Position numbers and translations under genes: made by a program
NCBI GenBank assembly: GCA_002255025.1
Contig: NJEJ01000077.1
Coordinates: forward strand, 1 to 8,897
Direction: 5' to 3'
DNA length: 8,897 nucleotides
Origin: Candidatus Bathyarchaeota archaeon ex4484_135
GTDB taxonomy: Archaea > Thermoproteota > Bathyarchaeia > EX4484-135
Part shown: positions 1 through 5,616 of the stretch, one piece after another
How positions within the stretch are numbered: position 1 is the first letter of the stretch
Layout: every line of letters starts with the position of its first letter
The notes under the pieces: generated by a model
The model's database searches: none
What the model saw: the letters and a program-made list of their open reading frames with translations, nothing else
Told to the model about the DNA's origin: nothing

Positions 1-471
1 CACGACCCAGAGGCAGAGGTAACGATATTCTACATGGACCTGAGGGCCTTCGGCAAGGGCTTCCAGGGCCTGGTCTCCAGGGCCAAGGAGGAGTACGGCG
101 TCCGATACGTCAGGGCTAAGCCCTCCGAGGTCATGGAGGACCCGAAGACGGGCGACGTGATAGTCAGGTACGAGGACACGGAGACATCCGAGCTGCACGA
201 GGAACGCTTCGACCTCGTGGTCCTCTGCACGGCCCTGGTCCCGGACCAGGACAATGCAAAGCTGGCCAAGGTGCTCGGCCTGAAATTGGACGAGCACGGC
301 TTCTTCGAGGTAGCAGACCCCCTGCTGGCACCCGTGGACACGAACGTCCCAGGCATTTTCGTGTGCGGCTTCTGCTCTGGCCCCAAGGACATCTCGGAGA
401 GCGTTTACCAGGCCAGCTGTGCAGCCGAGAGGGCCATGGAAGTGGTCTTGGGGAGGGGGGTGATATCATGA
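1..471 (+). CDS. hdrA: HdrA-like flavoprotein, C-terminal part (5' end outside window)
   Basis: The frame is open from the first base, and codons before the ATG at 34 already encode conserved sequence (VTIFYMDLRAFGKGF, the HdrA 'YxDLRxFGKGY' motif), so that ATG is internal. The visible 156 residues are the second half of the HdrA FAD-binding (thioredoxin-reductase-like) domain, ending with the conserved VCGFCSGPKDISESVYQA segment, where HdrA has GIFVCGTATGPKDI. The protein stops soon after this segment and lacks the C-terminal double [4Fe-4S] ferredoxin domain found in both hdrA genes downstream. In that respect it resembles QmoA-type or truncated HdrA proteins. The expected role is FAD-dependent electron transfer in an Hdr-like complex in the cytoplasm. 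The stop overlaps the next start (ATGA, 468-471), implying translational coupling. HdrA family membership is secure; the subtype is uncertain because the N-terminal half is missing. Confidence 0.88.
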   Translation, partial: HDPEAEVTIFYMDLRAFGKGFQGLVSRAKEEYGVRYVRAKPSEVMEDPKTGDVIVRYEDTETSELHEERFDLVVLCTALVPDQDNAKLAKVLGLKLDEHGFFEVADPLLAPVDTNVPGIFVCGFCSGPKDISESVYQASCAAERAMEVVLGRGVIS

Positions 472-759
472 GCGGACACGAGGAGAAGCCCAGGATAGGC
501 GTCTTCATCTGCCACTGCGGCCTCAACATAGCTGGCGTTGTTGACGTCAAGGAGGTAGTCAGGTACGCCAGCACCCTGCCGGACGTGGTGATCGCGAAAG
601 ACCACATGTACATGTGCTCGTCCGGCGGCTTAGACATGATAAAGGAGGCCATAAAGGAGTACAAGCTCAACAGGGTCGTTGTAGCGGCCTGCACGCCCAG
701 GACCCACGAGCCCTTGTTCAGGCAGACCTGTGCCGAGGCCGGCCTGAACCCCTACTTGT

Positions 760-769
760 TCGAGTCGAG
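760..769 (+). repeat. 5-bp tandem duplication (TCGAG x2) causing the hdrA frameshift
   Basis: Two TCGAG copies lie side by side at 760-764 and 765-769. The downstream paralogue reads LNPYLLEMANIRE across this point; here the reading is LNPYLFE, then the shift, then MANIRE in the other frame. Deleting exactly one copy restores LNPYLFEMANIRE, so the duplication alone accounts for the break. Confidence 0.85.
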
Positions 770-790
770 ATGGCGAACATCCGTGAGCAC

Positions 791-847
791 TGCTCCTGGG
801 TCCACATGAGGGAGCCGAAGAAGGCCACTGAGAAGGCAAAAGACATA
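791..847 (+). repeat. 57-bp tract identical to 2525-2581 (hdrA paralogue identity patch)
   Basis: This stretch is identical base for base to 2525-2581 in the next hdrA, including every synonymous position, and encodes CSWVHMREPKKATEKAKDI. Codons on both sides encode nearly the same residues but differ at many silent sites (for example ATCCGT against ATAAGG just upstream). That contrast fits a short gene-conversion tract. Selection on the RNA sequence is a less likely alternative. Confidence 0.8.
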
Positions 848-1765
848 GTACGCATGACGGTCGCCAAGGCCAGGCTCCTGAGGCCCCAGCAGGACATAGT
901 GGTGTCCGTCGAGCCGTCGGCCCTCGTGATAGGAGGCGGCGTCTCTGGCATGACAGCTGCTCTAGCCCTGGCGAAGCAGGGCTTCAAGGTCTACCTAGTC
1001 GAGAAGGAACCCGAGCTCGGGGGATTGCTGAGAAAGCTGAACAGGGTTTACCCGACTTTCAGGAAGGCCTCTGAGATAGTAGAAGGGCTGATGAGGGCTG
1101 TGGGGGCAGAAGATAACATAGAGGTCCTGACTTCCACGCGGGTTGAGCAGGTCAAGGGCTTTGTGGGCAACTTCAGCGTGAAGCTGAGGAGAGCCTCAGG
1201 TGAGGAGATGGACATCTTCGTAGGCACCATAGTGGTCGCCACCGGGGCTGTTGAATTCGAGCCGAAGGACCTCTACGGCTACGGCGAGTTAGAAGGCGTG
1301 ATAACACAGCTCCAACTCGAGGAAATGCTGAGAGAAGGCAAGCTCGGAAAACCCCGGGCTGTCGTCTTCATCTTGTGCGTGGGGGCCAGGGAGGAGGAAG
1401 ACCCACGTACCTACTGCGGCAGGATATGCTGTACCACGGCCCTGAAGAACGCCGTCCTCATAAAGGAGGAGAGCCCCGACACGGAAATCTATGTGCTCTA
1501 CAGGGACATACAGGCCCCTGGGAAGGAATACGAGGAGCTCTACCTGAGGGCCAGGGAGTCAGGCGTCAAGTTCATCCGGTACGGGCCGGAGAAACCGCCT
1601 AAGGTGGCCAAGAGCGGCGATGGCCTGGAGGTCAGGGTTTACAGCACTCTCCTGGACCGCGAGCTGATATTGTCGTGCGACCTCGTGGTCCTCTCGACCC
1701 CCTTGGTCCAGCACGAGGACGGGAGGGCTCTCTCACGCCTTCTCAAGGTCCCGCTGGGTCAAGAC

Positions 1766-1800
1766 GGCTTCTTCTTAGAAGCCCACCCGAAGCTGAGGCC
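1766..1800 (+). repeat. 35-bp near-identical patch shared with 3785-3819
   Basis: Only one base differs (A at 1780, G at 3799) over 35 bases encoding GFFLEAHPKLR. Codons on either side diverge. It is a second, shorter patch of high nucleotide identity between the two hdrA paralogues. Strong protein conservation makes it less persuasive than the 57-bp tract. Confidence 0.6.
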
Positions 1801-2178
1801 CGTTGAATTCGCTTCAGATGGCATCTTCCTCTGTGGTACGGCCCACGCCCCCAAGCCCATAGCCGAGTGCGTGGCTCAGGCCAGGGCAGCGGCCGGGAAG
1901 GCAGCTATCCTCATGGGTGCTCGCGAGCTGAGGACCGAGGCCATAACGGCTGTTGTGGACCCGGGGAAGTGTATAGGCTGTGGGCTCTGTGCCGAGCTGT
2001 GCCCGTTCGGGGCACCCGTGATCGAGGGCCGTAAGGCCAAGATACGTGAGGCCGTCTGCAAGGGCTGCGGGACCTGTGCTGCCTCCTGCCCACGTAATGC
2101 CATAACCATGAGGCACTTCACCGACGAGCAGATAAGAGCACAAATAGAGGCCCTCCTGTTGGGCAGGTGAAACAATGC

Positions 2179-2186
2179 TTTTTAGA
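2179..2186 (+). promoter_or_regulatory. TATA-like box upstream of the full-length hdrA (or poly-T terminator of the previous gene)
   Basis: TTTTTAGA lies in the 48-bp gap after the frameshifted hdrA, 33-40 bases before the ATG at 2219, which would give a very short leader. The T-run could also act as an archaeal poly-T terminator. The assignment rests only on composition and spacing. Confidence 0.4.
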
Positions 2187-2218
2187 ACCTCTAAGCCCCC
2201 CGCCCGGTGGTGCAGGCC

Positions 2219-4195
2219 ATGGGAGAAGTAAGGATAGGCGTGTACATCTGCCACTGTGGCACTAATATCGCCGGCGTAGTTGATGTCGAGGAAGTGCGGA
2301 AGTACGTCGAGGGCCTCCCAGGCGTGGTTTTGGCCAAGACCTACCCGTACATGTGCTCGGACCCCGGCCAGAACTTGATAAAAGAGGACATAGAGAAGGG
2401 CCTGATCGATAGGGTGGTAGTGGCAGCCTGTTCCCCTAGGCTCCACGAGCCCACTTTCAGGCGTGTCCTGAGGGAAGCTGGTTTGAACCCGTATCTACTT
2501 GAGATGGCCAACATAAGGGAGCAGTGCTCCTGGGTCCACATGAGGGAGCCGAAGAAGGCCACTGAGAAGGCAAAAGACATAATCAGGATGACCGTTGCCA
2601 AGGCCAGGCTGTTGAGCCCGCTCCAGCCCGTAGAGGTCCCGGCCAGGCAGGAGGTGCTCGTCATAGGAGGTGGCATAGCCGGTATAACGGCCGCTCTCGA
2701 CCTCGCTAACGCGGGCTTCCGCGTCTACCTCGTGGAACGAGCACCGAGCATCGGGGGCCACATGGCCCAGCTTGACAAGACATTCCCGACCATGGACTGC
2801 TCTCAGTGTATCCTCACGCCCAGGATGGTCGATGTGGCCAGGCACCCGAACGTGCAGCTCTTCACGAACTCTGAGGTAGTGGGCGTGGAAGGGTTTGCTG
2901 GCAACTTCAAGGTGAAGGTGCTGAAGAAACCGTATTACGTGGATCTGGACAAGTGCACGGGCTGTGGGCTCTGCGTCGACTTCTGTCCCATAGAGGTGCC
3001 GAGCGAGTTCGACGTGGGAATGGCACCCAGGAAGGCCATCTACATACCGTTCCCGCAGGCCATACCACACGTTGCGGTCATAGATCCTGAGCACTGCCTT
3101 TACTTCATGAAGAAGAAGTGCATGGTGTGTGAAGAGGTCTGTCAGGAGTTGGCCGCCGGTGCCATAGACTTCAGCCAACAGCCCGAGGAAGTAGAACTCG
3201 ATGTCGGTACCATCATAGTGGCCACCGGCTACGACCTGTATGACCCGACGCAGGACGAGGAGTACGGCTACGGCCGTTATGAGGATGTCATAACAGCCCT
3301 GCAGATGGAACGCCTCCTTAGTGCGTCCGGGCCCACCAGGGGCGAGATCGTAAGGCCCTCGGACAAGGAGAAGCCGAAGAAGGTGGCCTACATCCAGTGC
3401 GTGGGCTCGAGGAGCCTCAGGCCCGGCCACGCTTCCTACTGCTCCCGTGTCTGCTGCATGTACGCCATAAAGCAGGCCCTCCAGCTCAAGGAGAAGTACC
3501 CGGACATAGATGTCTGCATCTTCTACATAGACCTGAGGACCTTTGGGCGTGGATACGAGGAGTTCTACTGGCGTGCCCAGGAACACGGCGTCCGCTTCAT
3601 AAGGGGCAAGGTGGCCGAGATATGGCGTAGCAGGAACGGCCGCTTGGTCGTCAGGGCTGAGGATACGCTGACGGGTCGTGTCCTAGAGGAGGAATTCGAC
3701 ATGGTAGTGTTGTCGGCTGGCCTAAGGCCGTCTAAGGGCACCGAGGAGCTGGCGGCCTTGCTCAAGATACCCTTAGGGCCCGATGGCTTCTTCTTAGAGG
3801 CCCACCCGAAGCTGAGGCCTGTGGACACAGTCGTCGACGGCATATTTGTCTGCGGGACGGCCACAGGGCCCAAGGACATAGTCGACACGGTCGCCCAGGC
3901 TAAGGCAGCAGCTTCAAGTGCCATGGCCCTGCTCAGCAGGGGCAAGATAGTCATAGAGCCGTTCGTGGCGGCAGTCGATGAGGACAGGTGCCGGGGCTGC
4001 GGACGTTGTGAAGAAGTATGCGAGTTCGGTGCGGTGGCCGTGGAGGAAAAGGACGGGCGTCTCGTGGCCCACGTGAATGAGGCTCTCTGCAAGGGCTGTG
4101 GTGCTTGCTCCGTCCGTTGCCCGACGGGTGCCATAAAGGTGAGGAACTTCAGGCCGGAGCAGATAAGGGCTATGGTCAGTTCAGTGGCTGGTTGA
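2219..4195 (+). CDS. hdrA: Heterodisulfide reductase subunit A, full-length FAD/iron-sulfur protein
   Basis: This encodes 658 residues, the usual HdrA length. In known complexes HdrA is the FAD flavoprotein that passes electrons between an MvhD-linked donor, ferredoxin and HdrBC, often by flavin-based bifurcation. Domains in order are: the N-terminal cluster domain (C11xC13, C46, C71); a Rossmann FAD motif GGGIAG (150-155) followed by a CSQC pair (C194, C197); an inserted ferredoxin (C246/249/252/256 plus C293/301/304/308); the rest of the flavin domain with CVGSR and YCSRVCC and the DLRTFGRGYEEFY motif; and a C-terminal ferredoxin (C591/594/597/601 and C624/627/630/634). The first C-terminal cluster motif has Glu rather than the common Pro after its last Cys. 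The ATG at 2219 is chosen because the IGVYICHCG core follows at once and GGTGGTG lies 6 bases upstream; in-frame GTGs at 2207 and 2210 fall within that motif. The gene appears intact. Confidence 0.95.
   Translation: MGEVRIGVYICHCGTNIAGVVDVEEVRKYVEGLPGVVLAKTYPYMCSDPGQNLIKEDIEKGLIDRVVVAACSPRLHEPTFRRVLREAGLNPYLLEMANIREQCSWVHMREPKKATEKAKDIIRMTVAKARLLSPLQPVEVPARQEVLVIGGGIAGITAALDLANAGFRVYLVERAPSIGGHMAQLDKTFPTMDCSQCILTPRMVDVARHPNVQLFTNSEVVGVEGFAGNFKVKVLKKPYYVDLDKCTGCGLCVDFCPIEVPSEFDVGMAPRKAIYIPFPQAIPHVAVIDPEHCLYFMKKKCMVCEEVCQELAAGAIDFSQQPEEVELDVGTIIVATGYDLYDPTQDEEYGYGRYEDVITALQMERLLSASGPTRGEIVRPSDKEKPKKVAYIQCVGSRSLRPGHASYCSRVCCMYAIKQALQLKEKYPDIDVCIFYIDLRTFGRGYEEFYWRAQEHGVRFIRGKVAEIWRSRNGRLVVRAEDTLTGRVLEEEFDMVVLSAGLRPSKGTEELAALLKIPLGPDGFFLEAHPKLRPVDTVVDGIFVCGTATGPKDIVDTVAQAKAAASSAMALLSRGKIVIEPFVAAVDEDRCRGCGRCEEVCEFGAVAVEEKDGRLVAHVNEALCKGCGACSVRCPTGAIKVRNFRPEQIRAMVSSVAG
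2525..2581 (+). repeat. 57-bp partner of the identity tract at 791-847
   Basis: This is the second copy of the perfectly matching stretch, within the full-length hdrA just after its N-terminal cluster domain. Which copy was donor cannot be told from this window. Confidence 0.8.
3785..3819 (+). repeat. 35-bp partner of the near-identical patch at 1766-1800
   Basis: This is the second copy of the one-mismatch patch encoding GFFLEAHPKLR, near the end of the flavin domain of the full-length hdrA. Confidence 0.6.
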
Positions 4196-4202
4196 ACTCC
4201 GA

Positions 4203-4214
4203 TTAAATTTTAAA
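4203..4214 (+). promoter_or_regulatory. TATA-like box upstream of hdrC
   Basis: TTAAATTTTAAA is strikingly A/T-rich against its GC-rich surroundings and lies about 30-40 bases before the hdrC ATG at 4243, in a 47-bp gap. The spacing fits an archaeal TATA box with a very short leader, suggesting that hdrCB can be transcribed apart from the hdrA genes. Confidence 0.6.
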
Positions 4215-4242
4215 AACGGGGCTCCCTCCCGTGGGAGGCGAG

Positions 4243-4761
4243 ATGAGTTCCCTGATATTAGACATGAGGGAGGCGGACCCGAAGTTCAAGTACCGAGTGA
4301 AGGCCATCCCCGGGGCCGAGAAGCTGACGGTCTGTTTCCAGTGCGGTGCTTGCACGCCGGACTGCCCTGTGGCAAAACGCGTCGATATCTTCAGGCCCAG
4401 GAGGATAGTGAGGTTGGCCCTCTTCGGCTTTAAGAAGAGGCTGTTCTCCGACAACCTCCTGTGGCTCTGCCTAGGCTGCTTCGGCTGCACGGAGATGTGC
4501 CCTCAGGGCGTCAAGCCCACCGAGCTGATAGAGGCCCTCAGGGAAATCGGGGCCGAGGAAGGCATCCTGCCGCCCTCCATAAAGGACATGATGAAGGCCC
4601 TGCTCTCGACGGGCAGGATACACCGCATAACGAAGGCGAGGGAGAGAACAAGGACCAAGATGGGCCTCCCAGCCCTGGAGGAGCCGAACATGGAAGAGCT
4701 CGAGATCGTCTTTGCCTCCTCGGGCCTCGCCGAGCTAGTAAGTGGTAAGGAGGAGAAGTGA
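4243..4761 (+). CDS. hdrC: Heterodisulfide reductase subunit C
   Basis: This 172-residue iron-sulfur protein has the HdrC layout: two CxxCxxCxxxCP motifs (C31/34/37/41 in CFQCGACTPDCP; C76/79/82/86 in CLGCFGCTEMCP), each binding a [4Fe-4S] cluster. HdrC relays electrons from HdrA to the catalytic HdrB subunit and acts in the cytoplasm when no membrane anchor is present; none is seen here. The ATG at 4243 is chosen because GGGAGG lies at 4233-4238, 4 bases upstream. The GTG at 4231 would place the Shine-Dalgarno inside the coding region. The stop lies 1 base before the hdrB start, a standard coupled HdrC-HdrB arrangement. The length is in the normal HdrC range, and the charged C-terminal tail is less conserved. 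Confidence 0.93.
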   Translation: MSSLILDMREADPKFKYRVKAIPGAEKLTVCFQCGACTPDCPVAKRVDIFRPRRIVRLALFGFKKRLFSDNLLWLCLGCFGCTEMCPQGVKPTELIEALREIGAEEGILPPSIKDMMKALLSTGRIHRITKARERTRTKMGLPALEEPNMEELEIVFASSGLAELVSGKEEK

Positions 4762-4762
4762 G

Positions 4763-5526
4763 ATGCAGGTGGGCCTGTTCTTAGGATGCCTCGTGCCCTC
4801 GAGGTTCATGGCCTACGAGCTGTCCATGAGGAAGGTGCTGGAGCTGCTAGGCGTCGATGTAGTCGACCTCGGGACGGCCTGCTGCGGTAGCCCCTACATA
4901 TTCTCCGTGGACAGGAAGGCTGGCCTGGCCCTGGCCGCTTGGAACTTGTCCCTGGCCGAGGAAGCAGGCGTGAAAACGCTCGTGACACCCTGCAGCGGCT
5001 GCAACGAAGTCCTTAACAGGGCCGTAGAAGAACTCAAGAACCTCACCCGTAAGGACGCCATAAACTCAGGCCCCTAAAGGGCCTCAAGGTAGCTGTCCAC
5101 TACGGCTGCCACCTCCTAAGGCCCTCCGAGGTCATCAAGTTCGAGAACCCGCACGGCCCTAAGTCCATGGACGAGCTGGTGGAGGCAGCAGGTGCGGTGA
5201 GCGTGCCCTACGAAAACAAGCTGGAGTGCTGTGGCTTCCCGGCCATGCCAATCGACGAGGAGTTGGCCTACTCCATAGCCATGGACAAGATAAGGGCCAT
5301 GTTGGCCGTCGGTGCCAACGCCGTGGTGACGGCCTGCCCGTCCTGCTTCCTCCACTTCGAGAACACCCAGATCCTGGCGAGGAGGAAGGGCGAGGAAATG
5401 CCCGTCCTGCCGGTGCTGCACATCACACAGCTCCTCGGCCTAGCCATGGGCCTGGGCCCTGATGAAGTGGGCCTGAGGGAGAACAGGGTGGGCACTGAGG
5501 ACCTCCTCCAACTCCTCGGGGCTTGA
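4763..5526 (+). pseudogene. hdrB: Heterodisulfide reductase subunit B, frameshifted and short in the middle
   Basis: HdrB is the catalytic subunit; its two CCG domains bind two non-cubane [4Fe-4S] clusters that cleave a disulfide. Both domains are here: C9, C40-C41-G, C77xxC80 in the first frame, then HYGCHLLRP, ECCGFP and CPSCFLHF in a second frame. The first frame ends at 5077 (TAA) and the second is open from 5053. One extra A in the AAA run at 5062-5064 would join DAI to KLRPLKGLKVAVHYGCH and give 254 residues without a stop. That is about 35-45 residues shorter than the roughly 290 usual for HdrB. The missing part is the segment between the CCG domains, where relatives have a VRHLLEVL-like stretch. 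The ATG at 4763 has GGAGG at 4749-4753, and hdrC ends 1 base earlier. As written, only the first CCG domain would be made in-frame. A sequence error, a real lesion or recoding are all possible. Confidence 0.85.
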
Positions 5527-5563
5527 GGCTGGCAGCGGCGTGCTGGGGGCATGAAGCCGGAAC

Positions 5564-5573
5564 ATATTTAATA
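5564..5573 (+). promoter_or_regulatory. TATA-like box upstream of the mvhD-hdrD-like fusion gene
   Basis: ATATTTAATA is a good archaeal TATA match in an otherwise GC-rich 90-bp gap. It lies about 45-50 bases before the chosen GTG at 5617, placing a start of transcription near 5595, just upstream of the Shine-Dalgarno at 5601-5607. A 7-bp stem with one G-U pair (5580-5586 with 5590-5596) lies close to that point. Confidence 0.65.
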
Positions 5574-5616
5574 GCACCTGCCTGCCGTAGGCGGGCCCGA
5601 GGAGGTGGGTGGTGAA

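Larger units (their letters stand above)
468..2170 (+). pseudogene. hdrA: HdrA paralogue lacking the inserted ferredoxin domain, frameshifted by a 5-bp duplication
   Basis: The start is the ATG in the ATGA overlap, preceded by a G-rich Shine-Dalgarno (GGAGG and GGTGAT, 452-464). The first frame encodes the HdrA N-terminal cluster domain (C15xC17, C50, C75) but ends at 809. The HdrA sequence resumes in another frame from the ATG at 770 and runs to 2170. Removing one copy of the duplicated TCGAG at 760-769 gives an unbroken 566-codon gene. The restored protein has an FAD-binding GGGVSG (about residue 154), the CVGAR...YCGRICC region, and a C-terminal ferredoxin with two clusters (C500/503/506/510 and C529/532/535/539). 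It lacks the roughly 90-residue inserted ferredoxin of the next gene, and where that protein has CSQC it has KASE. It should hold FAD and fewer clusters. Possible explanations are a recent mutation, a sequence error, or two separately translated pieces (N-terminal domain plus FAD domain). Family is certain; functional state is not. Confidence 0.85.

Noticed and set aside
363..467. ATG at 363 as the start of the second hdrA
   Set aside because: The residues from 363 to 467 do not look like HdrA and lie inside the previous gene's coding sequence; the ATGA overlap at 468 gives the conserved N-terminus.
807..809. TGA ending the first hdrA1 frame as a possible selenocysteine codon
   Set aside because: Reading through it does not recover HdrA sequence; the homologous frame is a different one from base 770 onward, so the cause is a frameshift and not an in-frame stop.
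2495..3586. Long minus-strand open frame (363 codons) opposite the full-length hdrA
   Set aside because: It lies wholly inside a gene with clear HdrA domains, shows no recognisable motif, and such antisense frames are expected in GC-rich coding DNA.
4231..4242. GTG at 4231 as the hdrC start
   Set aside because: The Shine-Dalgarno GGGAGG lies downstream of this GTG and is well placed for the ATG at 4243.
4742..4762. GTG at 4742 as the hdrB start, overlapping hdrC
   Set aside because: The added residues are not HdrB-like, and GGAGG at 4749-4753 is 9 bases before the ATG at 4763, where the conserved VGLFLGC begins.
5068..5084. 6-bp hairpin (AGGCCC with GGGCCT) at the hdrB frameshift, as a programmed frameshift signal
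   Set aside because: No slippery heptamer is in the right phase, the stem is short, and its bases simply encode the conserved RPLKGL. The missing linker is also not explained by frameshifting.
5580..5596. 7-bp stem near the predicted transcription start of the fusion gene as a riboswitch or attenuator
   Set aside because: One short stem with a 3-base loop is too little structure to support a riboswitch; it is mentioned only beside the promoter.
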